DNA of 64,000 nucleotides from Bradyrhizobium sp. SZCCHNS1050 (GCF_032484785.1 NZ_JAUETR010000001.1:744001-808000); one strand, 5' to 3'. Shown: positions 18,126-27,769, counted from the stretch's first letter. Numbers and translations are program-made. The notes: generated from the sequence alone by a model not told the origin.

Positions 18126-18851
18126 ATGGATGCGGACCGGATCGTCACCAACAAGCTCAGGGAGCATTCGAAACTGTCCGGCGAGGACATCGCCGAGATC
18201 CGGAATTTCAGCTCCGCTTTGCGCGAGCTCGCCGATCAGGAGGACCTCATCCGCCAGGGCGACGAGCCGGACCGTTCCGTCGTCGTGATCTCCGGATGGG
18301 TGGCGCGCTATCACCTGCTGTCCGGCGGGCAGCGGCAGTATCTCTCCTTTCACATGCCCGGTGACTGGCCCGACGCCCAGTCGATCTTCCTCGACTGCAT
18401 GGATCACGCCGTCTGCGCGATCGGGCCGGCGGTGGTGGCGAGCGTTGCGCACAAGGAGCTGACCCGCGCGATCAGCCGGCGGCCGACGCTCGGCTTTGCG
18501 ATCTGGCGCGAGACGCTGATCGATGCGTCGATCTTCCGCGAGGCCATCACCAACAACAGCGCGCGGAGCAAGCCGGCGCGCATGGCGCACATGTTCTGCG
18601 AGCTGTTCTATCGCGCCCGCGCGCTCGGCCATGTCCGGCACGATCAGTTGCGGTTGCCGGTCAGCCTGGTGCAGCTCGGCGAGGCACTGGGCATCGCGAT
18701 CGCGACGGTCAACCGCACGCTGGTCGAGCTCCGCGCCAGCCGCGCTGTCGATTTCCGCAGCGGCCTGCTGACGGTGCACGACTGGACGCGGCTATGCGCG
18801 ATCGGCGAGTTCGATCCCAGCTATCTGCACCTGAAGAAGCAGCCGCGCTGA
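18126..18851 (+). CDS. Crp/Fnr family transcriptional regulator
   Basis: A 241-residue regulator: a cyclic-nucleotide-binding-like beta barrel (residues about 20-130, QEDLIRQGDEPDRSVVVISGW), a long dimer helix, and a C-terminal winged helix with VSLVQLGEALGIAIATVNRTL (about 180-201). No FNR-type Cys cluster is present, so it is not an iron-sulfur oxygen sensor. The length and LRLPVSLVQLG resemble rhizobial Crp-type regulators with unknown effectors. TAGGA lies upstream of the ATG. Confidence 0.85.
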   Translation: MDADRIVTNKLREHSKLSGEDIAEIRNFSSALRELADQEDLIRQGDEPDRSVVVISGWVARYHLLSGGQRQYLSFHMPGDWPDAQSIFLDCMDHAVCAIGPAVVASVAHKELTRAISRRPTLGFAIWRETLIDASIFREAITNNSARSKPARMAHMFCELFYRARALGHVRHDQLRLPVSLVQLGEALGIAIATVNRTLVELRASRAVDFRSGLLTVHDWTRLCAIGEFDPSYLHLKKQPR

Positions 18852-18870
18852 GGCACAGGTCTCAGCGCGG
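18843..18870. terminator. Hairpin at the end of the crp-type gene
   Basis: A perfect 10-bp inverted repeat (CCGCGCTGAG with CTCAGCGCGG) spans the stop codon. No T-run follows, so it is a putative mRNA 3'-end structure or a Rho-assisted terminator. Confidence 0.4.
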
Positions 18871-18920
18871 CCACTCACGTGGGCTCGCGACTCCCACCTT
18901 TAACGGTTGTGCGCGTCAGC

Positions 18921-19274
18921 TCAGGCGACCTTGGTGATGAGCTTGACCACGTAGGCGTAGGGCCCGTTCGGGCTCTTCTCGGCGATCCAGGCGCAGTGCC
19001 AGTCGGAGCCGTAGCGCAAGCCCGTGTCCCATCCCGAGCCGCCGCCGTGCTCGTTGTCCCACGACCAGGCCTTGCGGTCCTTCTGAGGATCGGAGGGGAA
19101 GCTGCTGCCGCTGTAGACGGAGATCTGCCCCTGCTGCGCGCGGAACGGCGAGTTCGTGCTCCACTTGAGCCACAGATTGCCCTGCTCCTCGTAGGACGTG
19201 AGCGACCATTGGTAGGACGCCGAGACGGTCTGCGGATTGGTGCTGGTGGCCGAGGTCTGCTCAATGACTGCCAT
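18921..19274 (-). CDS. Trp-rich small soluble protein, unknown family
   Basis: A 117-residue protein with no signal peptide and eight Trp residues, most in the second half (KAWSWDNEHGGGSGWD and GSDWHCAWIAEK). The pattern of short polar strands, Gly turns and aromatics suggests a compact beta-sandwich, as in small lectins or crystal-like proteins, but I recognise no family. AAGGAGACAATC before the ATG is one of the strongest ribosome-binding sites in the window. The upstream 70 bases are markedly A/T-rich, so expression may be high or conditional. It stands alone. Confidence 0.7.
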   Translation of the reverse strand: MAVIEQTSATSTNPQTVSASYQWSLTSYEEQGNLWLKWSTNSPFRAQQGQISVYSGSSFPSDPQKDRKAWSWDNEHGGGSGWDTGLRYGSDWHCAWIAEKSPNGPYAYVVKLITKVA

Positions 19275-19445
19275 GATTGTCTCCTTACAAAATGAGATGA
19301 AAAATCTTCACAATAGTGGCTGCCCAAAAAGACAACCATTGATTGTATATCTGATAAAGCTCACCCCGACAACGTGCGCTGTTCGCACAACGCCGTGATC
19401 GCGCGGCAGGCGTGGCGTCCAGCCGAGGCCCACCGATCCCTGCAC

Positions 19446-20096
19446 TCAGATGCAGAGACCGATCACCTTGATGCTGAGGTGGCAGTCCTTGGAGGCGGAC
19501 GCCGGCGGCTTGGCGCCCCAGCGCGTCGCCGGCTTGGCGTCGCCTTTCGCGGATCGGGTCGCGGCCTGCGCGACGACGGCCTTGGCCTTGCTCTTCGGAG
19601 CGCCCTTCGGCCTGTCGGTCTCGTAGTCGCCCGCGATCACCATCGCCCAATAGGTGCGCTTGCCGCTGGCGTTCTTTGCGCTGGCGATGCCGACCTTGGT
19701 CGCCTTGGGAAGCAGCAGGTTCTTGCGGTGCCCCGCCGAGTTGATCCACTGCCCCAGCGTCTTGTCGAAATTGTCGTAGCCATAGGCGATGTTCTCGGCC
19801 GCGCGGCCGGCCTTCGACGGAGCCACACGGCGGGTGAAGGGACCGAGCACCTCGTGGCTGAGATCGTCCTTGTCGGCCATCGCGCGCGCTTGCTCCATCG
19901 CGATGCGGTCGAGCGTCGCGTCGCGCGTCACGCGGCCTTCGCCATGCGCGAGCCGAAACGCCGAGATCTGATCGGCCGGTGCGGAGTCGCCGGCAAATGC
20001 CGCATGGGCCGACAGCGCCAGCAGCGCTGCAACCAAAACCGCGCGAAAGCCGCGCAACGTGAAACGAAGCTCCCGCATGCTAGGACACGTGCTCAT
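19446..20096 (-). CDS. CAP-domain (SCP/PR-1) secreted protein
   Basis: A 216-residue exported protein with a CAP fold. There is a signal peptide near residues 10-35 (ending AFA-G). The domain runs from about 40 to 155, with RIAMEQARAMADKDDLSHE, AAENIAYGYDNFDKTLGQW and INSAGHRKNLLLP, which are the CAP1-like signatures. A Lys/Ala-rich tail ends in a Cys pair (DCHLSIKVIGLC). Bacterial CAP proteins are extracellular and poorly understood. ATG 20096 and 20078 are both possible starts. Confidence 0.8.
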   Translation of the reverse strand: MSTCPSMRELRFTLRGFRAVLVAALLALSAHAAFAGDSAPADQISAFRLAHGEGRVTRDATLDRIAMEQARAMADKDDLSHEVLGPFTRRVAPSKAGRAAENIAYGYDNFDKTLGQWINSAGHRKNLLLPKATKVGIASAKNASGKRTYWAMVIAGDYETDRPKGAPKSKAKAVVAQAATRSAKGDAKPATRWGAKPPASASKDCHLSIKVIGLCI

Positions 20097-20228
20097 CAAT
20101 CCGGAGTAGGTAACGGTCGCTCGATCCCGCTTTGATCCGAAGCGACGGACGTGCTGGACCGCCGCGGAACCACCCGATATGACAATGCCGGAATTCAGTC
20201 CAATGCGGGCGGTCGATACTTCTCTATT

Positions 20229-21320
20229 CTATTTCGACACTTTGTGCCAAGTCGGCGCAATCGTGCTGGCGGGCGCGGCCTCCGAGATCGAGAACGTCAG
20301 CCACGTGTTCCAGCCCGACGGCCGGTTGGCGGCGTCGAACTCGCCATATCCCTTCAGCCCCAGGAACGCCTGATTGCTGCCGATCTGGAAAATATATCCG
20401 ATCTGCGGGCCAACGCCGAGGACGCGCGAGCGGAAGCCGCCGAGAGCGGCGGGCTGACCGACGTCGTCGGTAATCTGCTGATAGGCGTAGCCAACGAAAC
20501 CGACGAAGACCTGCTTCGACAGGAACTGCGACACGCCCCAGTCGAGATGGAAATCGATGCCGCTCTGGTACCGGGTATCGGGATTCTTGAAATTGTAGGT
20601 CAAGCCCCCGACGGCCGAAAATTCCGTGCCGGTCACCGGGTTCAAATAAGTGTAGCCGCCGCCAAAGTCGATGGCGCCGTGACCGATGCCGATGTTGGCC
20701 AGCCGGTTCCGACTGTAGTCGCCGACGGGAATATCGCCGGCGCCGTAGACCATGGTGTTGTGGACGCCGTTATTCCACTTCAGCTTCACGGTCGGATAGA
20801 GATCTCCGTAAGAGACGAGTGCGTCTTCGAGGAATCCGGTGCGCGTGCTGACGATCGGACCGGCAACCGTCGTCAACGTACCAGCGATGCTCGCGGAATT
20901 TCTGCCGTAGACGCTGGCCAGCGTCGCCGACAACTGGCCGCCGAGTACCGGCGTCGCAAACGTGTAGGTCGGCGCGATGAACATCAGATCGGCCTGGCCG
21001 CGCAAAGCCAGATTGAGATCGATGTTGACGGTTGGAGAAAATCGTCCGACCTGGAACTCGCGCGACGCCGCGGCCGCGCCTGAGGCACCCACGCTCGTAT
21101 GGTAGTAGATGGCAGCCACCGACCAGCCCGGCGTGGCAGGCGTTGCGGCGAGGCTGCCGTACAATCCCGGCAGCCAGAACGAGATGCCGCTCTCATCGGC
21201 ATGGGCGACCAGAGGCGAAAAAGAAGCCACCGCGGCGGACGCGAAAACGCCGCTCAGCCACAATCGCAGGAAGCCGGACCTGCGTCCCGATCTATCGCGC
21301 TGCAATCGTAGTCCCCCCAC
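20229..21320 (-). CDS. SphA/phenol meta-pathway-like outer membrane protein
   Basis: A protein of about 360 residues with a signal segment (about 15-42, ending AHA-D) and many alternating aromatic beta strands (GWSVAAIYYHTS, LSYNF-type motifs, LGVGPQIGYIF). It matches the MetA-pathway phenol-degradation porin-like family, which forms outer-membrane barrels for hydrophobic compounds. The start is uncertain: GTG 21320, or TTG 21305 which has GGGGGG upstream. It lies downstream of the arylsulfatase on the same strand, 320 bases away. Confidence 0.72.
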   Translation of the reverse strand: MGGLRLQRDRSGRRSGFLRLWLSGVFASAAVASFSPLVAHADESGISFWLPGLYGSLAATPATPGWSVAAIYYHTSVGASGAAAASREFQVGRFSPTVNIDLNLALRGQADLMFIAPTYTFATPVLGGQLSATLASVYGRNSASIAGTLTTVAGPIVSTRTGFLEDALVSYGDLYPTVKLKWNNGVHNTMVYGAGDIPVGDYSRNRLANIGIGHGAIDFGGGYTYLNPVTGTEFSAVGGLTYNFKNPDTRYQSGIDFHLDWGVSQFLSKQVFVGFVGYAYQQITDDVGQPAALGGFRSRVLGVGPQIGYIFQIGSNQAFLGLKGYGEFDAANRPSGWNTWLTFSISEAAPASTIAPTWHKVSK

Positions 21321-21360
21321 GCTCCCATTTCAGGCGGCATGCCTGAGTTGTCGTCGACGA

Positions 21361-21530
21361 CTACGGCTTGTAGTCGCTCATCCCCCGTCCGGTCTTGTCG
21401 TAGACGTTGAAAAACTCGTCCGACATGATCGTAGCGATGCCACTTCTGGGTACCCTCGGTCAGATCTTTCTCAAGCGTCTTGATCCGGAACTTCCACCCG
21501 AGAACCTCGGCTCCACGGTGCTTGCATTTT
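21361..21530 (-). pseudogene. Possible decayed gene remnant
   Basis: On the minus strand one frame reads AEVLGWKFRIKTLEKDL, then TEGTQKWHRYD. A shift into another frame gives MSDEFFNVYDKTGRG, ending DYKP-stop at 21361. Both pieces look protein-like but are out of register. I do not recognise the parent family. The rest of the 21321-21643 gap shows nothing else. Confidence 0.25.
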
Positions 21531-21643
21531 GCCCGACGCCCCCCTCAGCTTGAAGCCAGAAGGATCGTCGCCAGATTGGCTACTTGCACTGCACGCTCCT
21601 TCTCAAGGGACCGACCACTGACCTGGCGAGCACGAAGAGCGCA

Positions 21644-24082
21644 TCAATCGGACAGTCCTTTCTTCAAAGCCGCTGCCTTGCGGGCCTGGACGGCTTCTTC
21701 ATTGTCGGCCTTCTTCATACCCACTAGATCGATCGTCACCTTGCCGATCTTCCCTGTGAACTTGAACGGCACCTTGTAGGCCTCGGTAACAGGTGTGCCT
21801 TCATCGGCACCGACGTCTGCGCCTTCGTCCGCGGAGTAGAAGCAGCATTGGGTTCGTTCGATCCGGCCGGTCGCGACGGTCTTTCCGTTCACGAGGATCG
21901 TACCCACGCCACCCTTGCCCAGGCCGCCACCGTCATAAGCGAACTCAAAGCGCAGTGCGGCTTTGCCTGCCGGAAGAGCCTGCTTGGCGGTTACGGTGTA
22001 TCGCTGCAGACCGAGAAAATTATACGTGTAGGTCGGCTTTCCGTCCTTCAGGTAGAAGGTCCAGCCACCGAACCGTCCGGCCTGAGCGATGATGACGCCA
22101 TTGCCTCCGCCCTTCGGGATGTCCAGATCGGCGGTAATGGCGTGCGATTGGTTCTTCAGGTTGATGAAGACATTCTCCGTCATCCCGATCATGCCTTCGT
22201 AGACCGTCAGGCTGGTGCGGCCCGCCATCAGGTCGGGACGTCCGACCAGCGCCGCGTTGGTGCGCTCCAGGGTGCGGTCGTCGAGCGGCAGCACGTTGTA
22301 TTTCACTGCTTCCTTCAGGAACAGCTCCTGCATCTCCTTCAGCTTGTCCGGATTTTTGGCAGCCAGATCGTTGCTCAGGCTGAAGTCCGATCGCGCATCG
22401 TAAAGCTCCCAGATATCCTGCTGGAGCGGCCGCCGCGGCTTGGTTTCCCAGGCCGCCCGGTGCACCGTGCCGGCAAGCCAGCCGTCGCTGTAGATCGCGC
22501 GGTTGCCGAAGATTTCGAAATACTGCGTCACATGCCTGCTCGGCGCCTTGGCGTCGGCAAAGCTGTAGGCCATGCTTACCCCTTCAATGGGAGTCTGGAC
22601 CGTTCCATTTACGCTCTTGGGCTCAGGCAGTTTCGCTGCTTCGAGAATGGTCGGCACGATGTCGATGACGTGATGCCACTGCGGACGAAGCTCACCTTTC
22701 GCCGCGATCCCCTTCGGCCAATGGACGACCATGCCGTTGCGGGTGCCGCCATAGCTCGAGGCCACTTGCTTGGTCCAGGTAAACGGAGTGTCGCCAGCGA
22801 CCGCCCAGCCGGCCGCGTAATGGCCGTAGGTGTTGGGACCGCCGAGTTCGTCATAGTGCTTCAAGACGTCCTGGACGGTTTCCTGCACTCCATTGAAATA
22901 GGTCATCTCGTTGTACAGGCCGTTCGCGCCGCCTTCGGCACTCGCGCCGTTGTCGCCGACGATGTAGAAGATCAACGTATTGTCGAGTTGGCCCGTTGTC
23001 TTGATGGCGTCGATCAGGCGGCCGATCTCGGTGTCGGTGTATTCGCCAAATCCGGCGAATACTTCCATCTGGCGCACGAACAACTTCTTCTCGTCAGCGC
23101 TCAGCTTGTCCCAGTCCTGGATGGCGTCCGGCTTCGGGGCGAGCTTGGTATCGGGTGGCACCACGCCGAGCTTGATCTGCCGCGCCAACGTCTCCTCGCG
23201 CAGCTTGTCCCAGCCCTGATCGAACTTGCCCTTGTACTTGGCGATCCATTCTTTGGGCACCTGATGCGGGGCATGGGTGGCGCCGGGTGCAAAATACATG
23301 AAGAACGGCTTGTCCGGCGTCAGCGATTTCTCCGACCGCATCCAGTCGATCGCCTTGTCGGTCATGTCGGTCATGAAATGATAGTTCGGGTCCTTCGACG
23401 GCTCAACCTGGGTCATGCCATCGTAGATCAGCGGCGCCCATTGATTGGTTTCGCCGCCCATGAAGCCATAGAACTTGTCGAAGCCCTGGCGCGTAGGCCA
23501 GCGGTCGGTCGGGCCAGAGGGACTGACCTCCCATGCCGCGGTCTCGTGATTTTTGCCGAAATGCGCCGTGCTGTAGCCGTTCAACCGCAGCATCTCCGCG
23601 ACGGACGCGACATTGTTGGGACGCTGACCGGTCTGTCCCGGGAAGGACGTCGCGGTTTCCGCGATCGAACCGAAATTGTTCATGTGATGGTTGCGGCCGC
23701 TGAGCAGCGCCGCGCGGGTCGGCGAACAAAGCGCCGTGGTGTGAAACTCGTTGTAGCGGAGACCCTCGTTGGCGAGGCGGTCGACCGTCGGCATCCTGAT
23801 CGGGCCGCCAAATGCGCTCGACTGGCCGAAGCCCATGTCGTCAATGAGCACGATCAGTACATTGGGTGCACCGGCCGGCGCCTTGACTTCAAACCGCGGC
23901 GGCGGCGGCGCATCGCGCGCATCGAATACGGTGCTGTGTGGAGGGTTCGGTTCAGGAATCGGCAGAACCGATCGCTCGGTCGGCAACACAGCACTCGGCG
24001 GCGCCGACTGTTGGGCCAATGCTGGAAGCACGAGTAGCGTCGTCAACGACAGCACCGACGCAGCCAACTTCATTCGCTTCAT
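21644..24082 (-). CDS. Exported arylsulfatase
   Basis: An 812-residue type I sulfatase that hydrolyses sulfate esters after conversion of its active-site Cys119 to formylglycine (motif CSPTR at 119-123, SGRNHHMNN just after). The signal peptide is residues 1-23 (ending ALA-QQ). Metal ligands are visible at IDDMGFGQ (81-82) and GDNGAS. A C-terminal domain of about 200 residues (from about 600) is beta-rich, as in large bacterial arylsulfatases. The start is ATG 24082, with AAAGGCAG upstream. The substrate cannot be inferred. Confidence 0.92.
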   Translation of the reverse strand: MKRMKLAASVLSLTTLLVLPALAQQSAPPSAVLPTERSVLPIPEPNPPHSTVFDARDAPPPPRFEVKAPAGAPNVLIVLIDDMGFGQSSAFGGPIRMPTVDRLANEGLRYNEFHTTALCSPTRAALLSGRNHHMNNFGSIAETATSFPGQTGQRPNNVASVAEMLRLNGYSTAHFGKNHETAAWEVSPSGPTDRWPTRQGFDKFYGFMGGETNQWAPLIYDGMTQVEPSKDPNYHFMTDMTDKAIDWMRSEKSLTPDKPFFMYFAPGATHAPHQVPKEWIAKYKGKFDQGWDKLREETLARQIKLGVVPPDTKLAPKPDAIQDWDKLSADEKKLFVRQMEVFAGFGEYTDTEIGRLIDAIKTTGQLDNTLIFYIVGDNGASAEGGANGLYNEMTYFNGVQETVQDVLKHYDELGGPNTYGHYAAGWAVAGDTPFTWTKQVASSYGGTRNGMVVHWPKGIAAKGELRPQWHHVIDIVPTILEAAKLPEPKSVNGTVQTPIEGVSMAYSFADAKAPSRHVTQYFEIFGNRAIYSDGWLAGTVHRAAWETKPRRPLQQDIWELYDARSDFSLSNDLAAKNPDKLKEMQELFLKEAVKYNVLPLDDRTLERTNAALVGRPDLMAGRTSLTVYEGMIGMTENVFINLKNQSHAITADLDIPKGGGNGVIIAQAGRFGGWTFYLKDGKPTYTYNFLGLQRYTVTAKQALPAGKAALRFEFAYDGGGLGKGGVGTILVNGKTVATGRIERTQCCFYSADEGADVGADEGTPVTEAYKVPFKFTGKIGKVTIDLVGMKKADNEEAVQARKAAALKKGLSD

Positions 24083-24235
24083 GATCACTGCCTTTGGATG
24101 AGACAATTGACAAATGACACAATTGACACGGCTTCTCGCTGCCGGAACGATCCTGCCCGCAAACCGCGATCATCGGCGCGGGCAATGACGTTCGGCCGGC
24201 CCAACCGGCTCGCGGAGAGCGATAATTCTATAATT

Positions 24236-24478
24236 CTAGCGTCTGCCGACGCGATTAACCGGCCCGCCTCGATTCATCGGCGTTCCCCGCACGCGCACGC
24301 CTGGGGCCACCACGGCGCGCGCCACCGGGCGGGGCCGCAGCACGACGCCGGGCCTGACGACGCAGCCGACGGGATACTCGACATACTGACAATACACCAC
24401 GGCACTTGCCCTTTCGGTGCTCGCGGCTACGAACCCCGTCACCAGCAACAGCCCTGTCAGGGCAACTGATAATTTCAT
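24236..24478 (-). CDS. Small exported protein, 80 aa
   Basis: A signal peptide (1-26, ending ASA-V) is followed by a 54-residue basic, Val/Arg/Pro-rich mature part with two Cys (QYVEYPVGC region). GGGAGGATGCC precedes the ATG strongly. This resembles small unnamed rhizobial secreted proteins; the function is unknown. It sits between the arylsulfatase (same strand) and the divergent cytochrome gene. Confidence 0.68.
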   Translation of the reverse strand: MKLSVALTGLLLVTGFVAASTERASAVVYCQYVEYPVGCVVRPGVVLRPRPVARAVVAPGVRVRGTPMNRGGPVNRVGRR

Positions 24479-24636
24479 CTTGGCATCCTCCCATCGGAAA
24501 GCTCATTATCGGCCCCTCCGGGAGGCACACCTTGATGCAGGTCAAGCAACCTTGGCAGACATTCCTGCATGTGCGGAAATGACCGACGGAGCAGCTCGAT
24601 CGCAAGCTGACCAATTTGGGGCGTGAGGTACAAGCG

Positions 24637-27102
24637 TTGACACGCAGGCCGCCAAAAGCCGGCACGAAGGGACCGCGGAAGGGATCCGCCGCGGCCCCAT
24701 CACCGGCTGCGCCGGCGGATCGGCTTGCTTCCGGCGAAACGGCCTTCTCCAGGCGCGCGATCTGGATAGCAGTAGCGGTCACGATCGCGCTCGTGCTGGT
24801 GGTCGGCATGGTTCTTCATCTCCTCAAGGCCGACGAACCGGCCTCCACGGCGCAGGCCTCATTCGTCGCCACCTATGTGGGCAGCGAAAGCTGCGCCGGC
24901 TGTCATCAGGCAGAAGCCAAATTATGGGATATTTCGCAGCACAAGGCCGCGATGGCGCACGCGACCGACAAGACGGTGCTCGGCGATTTCAACAAGAGCT
25001 TCGACTACTTCGGTGTGCATTCCCGCCTCTTCCGCGATGGCGGAAAATTCATGGTCGAAACCGACGGGCCCGACGGCAAGCTTGCCGTGTTTGAGGTGAA
25101 GTACACGTTCGGTGTCGATCCGCTGCAACAATATCTCGTCGAGTTTCCAGATGGGCGCATCCAGGCGCTGCCGATCGCATGGGACGGCCGGCCCAAGGAC
25201 AAAGGCGGCCAGCGCTGGTTCCATCTCCATCCCGAAGAAGAGATCAAGCACGACGACGTCCTGCACTGGACCAAGCTGAACCAGAACTGGAACTTCATGT
25301 GCGCGGAATGCCACTCGACCGGCGTGCGCAAGCATTACGACACCGCGACGGATCGCTTCGCGACGACATGGGCGGAAATCAGCGTCGGTTGCGAGACCTG
25401 TCACGGTCAGGGCTCCGCCCACGCCGCTTGGGCGCGTGACAAGCAACGCTGGTGGCCATTCGGCAAGCACGAGGATCCGAGCAGGGGATTGCTTGTCCGT
25501 TTCGACGAACGGCGCGGCGTCACCTGGCCGATCGATCCGCGGAGCGGAAATGCGACGCGTTCAGCCGCGCCGGCCGCGTTGCGAAAGGAGATCGAGACCT
25601 GCGGGCTATGCCACGCGCGCCGTGCCGGCTTCAGCGAGGACTGGACACCCGGTCAATCGCTGTCCCAGACCCATATTGTCGAGGCGCTGGCGCGGACCAC
25701 TTATCATGCCGATGGCCAGATCCGCGATGTGGAGGAGCCCTATAACTATGCGCCGTTCAAGCAGAGCAAGATGTTTGCCGCCGGCGTGACCTGCAGCGAT
25801 TGTCACGAGCCGCACGGCGCAAAGCTCCGAGTCTCCGGCGAAGGCGTTTGCCTGCAATGCCATGCGTCCGAAAAATACGCCGATGCGAAGCATCGCCATC
25901 ACGCGGACGCCGATCCGGCGCCGACCTGCATGTCGTGCCACATGCCGGCGCGCACTTATATGCAGATCGACCTGCGTCACGATCACACCTTCCGCGTTCC
26001 GCGACCCGATCTTTCGGTCACGTTGGGAACCCCGAACGCCTGCAACGACTGCCACAGCGACAAGCCGGCGCAATGGGCCGCCGCCGCGATCGAGCAATGG
26101 TTCGGGTCCGACCGAAAGGGCTTCCAGACCTATGGGCCCGCGTTCCGCGCAGCACGCAGCGACCAGGCCGACGCCGCCGCGCTGCTTGGCCTTCTGGCCG
26201 CGGACAGGAACGCGCCGGCCGTGGCGCGTGCGAGCGCGCTCGGCGAACTCGCCTCGCGCATCGCTCCGGCGAACATTGCGACCGCACGGGCAGGCCTGGC
26301 CGATCCCGATCCCATGGTGCGGATCGGCGCGCTGGACATGCTGGAAAACGTGCCCGCCGGCCAGATCTGGCCGCTGGTTTCGCCGCTGCTCACCGATCCC
26401 GTGCGTGGCGTGCGGATCAGGGTCGCCTCCCTGCTCGCTTCCGTTCCGACCGCAAGCCAGCCGCTGCCCGATCGCGCACGCTTCGATCAGGCGGCACACG
26501 AATTCATCACGGCGCAGCGCGCCAATGCCGAACGGCCCGAGGCCCGCACTGCACTGGCAAACTTCCTGGCCTTGCGCGGACAGACCGGGGACGCAGAGAC
26601 CGAGTACAAGGCAGCCCTCAGGCTCAGCCCGCACTATGCGGCGGCGGCCATCAATCTGGCCGACCTCTATCGCCAAATTGGCCGCGACGGCGACGGAGAA
26701 ACCGTTCTGCGCGGAGCAATTGCGGCATCACCTACCGACGCGGCCGCGCATCACGCACTCGGCCTGACCTTGACCCGGCTGAAGCGGCACGACGAGGCGC
26801 TCGCCGAGTTGCGCAGAGCAACCGAACTCGAACCGGGTCGCGCACGCTATATCTATGTCTACGCGGTGGCGCTGCATTCCGGCGGGCGAGCCGACGAGGC
26901 AATGACGGTCCTAAAGGAAGCTCTGGAAAGCCATCCCAATGATAGGGACGTGCTGTCCGCTCTGGTTTCGCTCAGCCGCGGGGCAGGCGATGCAAGGGCG
27001 GCGCTGGGCTACGCCGAAAGGCTCGCAATCATGACGCCGGACGACCGGAATCTGGCGGCGTTCATCGGCGAGATCAGGCGGCAGATTGACAAGCCAAACT
27101 AA
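24637..27102 (+). CDS. Membrane-anchored octaheme cytochrome c with TPR tail
   Basis: An 821-residue protein with a single N-terminal membrane anchor (42-63). Eight CXXCH haem sites follow: CAGCH, CAECH, CETCH, CGLCH, CSDCH, CLQCH, CMSCH and CNDCH, the first at 86-90. A HEAT-like alpha-helical part comes next, then C-terminal tetratricopeptide repeats (from about 620). The cytochrome portion should face the periplasm and move electrons; the repeats suggest a protein scaffold. TTG 24637 with GAGG eight bases upstream is the preferred start over TTG 24616. The electron donor and acceptor are unknown. It is divergent from the arylsulfatase side. Confidence 0.88.
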   Translation: MTRRPPKAGTKGPRKGSAAAPSPAAPADRLASGETAFSRRAIWIAVAVTIALVLVVGMVLHLLKADEPASTAQASFVATYVGSESCAGCHQAEAKLWDISQHKAAMAHATDKTVLGDFNKSFDYFGVHSRLFRDGGKFMVETDGPDGKLAVFEVKYTFGVDPLQQYLVEFPDGRIQALPIAWDGRPKDKGGQRWFHLHPEEEIKHDDVLHWTKLNQNWNFMCAECHSTGVRKHYDTATDRFATTWAEISVGCETCHGQGSAHAAWARDKQRWWPFGKHEDPSRGLLVRFDERRGVTWPIDPRSGNATRSAAPAALRKEIETCGLCHARRAGFSEDWTPGQSLSQTHIVEALARTTYHADGQIRDVEEPYNYAPFKQSKMFAAGVTCSDCHEPHGAKLRVSGEGVCLQCHASEKYADAKHRHHADADPAPTCMSCHMPARTYMQIDLRHDHTFRVPRPDLSVTLGTPNACNDCHSDKPAQWAAAAIEQWFGSDRKGFQTYGPAFRAARSDQADAAALLGLLAADRNAPAVARASALGELASRIAPANIATARAGLADPDPMVRIGALDMLENVPAGQIWPLVSPLLTDPVRGVRIRVASLLASVPTASQPLPDRARFDQAAHEFITAQRANAERPEARTALANFLALRGQTGDAETEYKAALRLSPHYAAAAINLADLYRQIGRDGDGETVLRGAIAASPTDAAAHHALGLTLTRLKRHDEALAELRRATELEPGRARYIYVYAVALHSGGRADEAMTVLKEALESHPNDRDVLSALVSLSRGAGDARAALGYAERLAIMTPDDRNLAAFIGEIRRQIDKPN

Positions 27103-27222
27103 GATAGCTGGCTCTCCTGCTTGAGCTCACAAAGGGCGCCCGAGAACCTCAAATGGAGCGAGTGCGAAATCGACGCTGAAATGACCAGGGACGCAACAAA
27201 GTCGAACGGCTCCTCAATGAGA

Positions 27223-27564
27223 TCAAGCACTGTCGGCGGATCGCAACGCAACCACCTCGATCGGGTAGACATCGATCGCCGGCTCCTCATAGGGATGCGC
27301 AGCGCGGATCGCCTGTAGCACGGCTTTCAGCCGGTCCTCGGCGCAGACGGTCTCGATGCGCTCCTCCTCGATCGTCTCGAACTGGCCGACCGCGCCGACG
27401 GCCGGGTTGGCGCCTGCCAGCGGACGAAACCGGCCCACGCCCTTCGCGGTAAACGAACAGTGGTCGTAATTGCCGATGCGGCCGGCGCCGGCCTCGCCCA
27501 TCGCGCGGCGCACGGCGTCGCCCGCCGCTTCAGGGACATAGACGACGATCTTGTAGGTCTTCAT
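27223..27564 (-). CDS. NIF3-like (YqfO C-terminal type) protein
   Basis: A 113-residue cytoplasmic protein. YKIVVYVPEAAGDAVRRAMGEAGAG, YDHCSFTAKG and the end AAHPYEEPAIDVYPIE match the small CutA-like domain found inside or beside NIF3/YqfO proteins. The function is unresolved; metal binding and translation links have been proposed for relatives. ATG 27564 was chosen; it starts a typical domain. It is divergent from the MFS gene. Confidence 0.78.
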   Translation of the reverse strand: MKTYKIVVYVPEAAGDAVRRAMGEAGAGRIGNYDHCSFTAKGVGRFRPLAGANPAVGAVGQFETIEEERIETVCAEDRLKAVLQAIRAAHPYEEPAIDVYPIEVVALRSADSA

Positions 27565-27769
27565 GCTGGCCTGGATCCGGACGTCGATCACACGGCCGTT
27601 ACCATCGCGTCGCCGCTGGCGCAATTTTCAGCGGGTCACAACCGGTCACAATCGCGAAAGCGCCGGCGCCGGTGACCAGCCATTCCGAAACACGCCTTGT
27701 GCGGCGCAGCAAACCCGATACTTATCGGTGATCTCTCCCGCATTCTCAACACCATGGAAGGCCCGCGCC

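Noticed and set aside
21848..24037. A 729-residue open frame opposite the arylsulfatase
   Set aside because: The minus-strand frame has the CSPTR sulfatase signature and a signal peptide; the plus frame has shadow composition.
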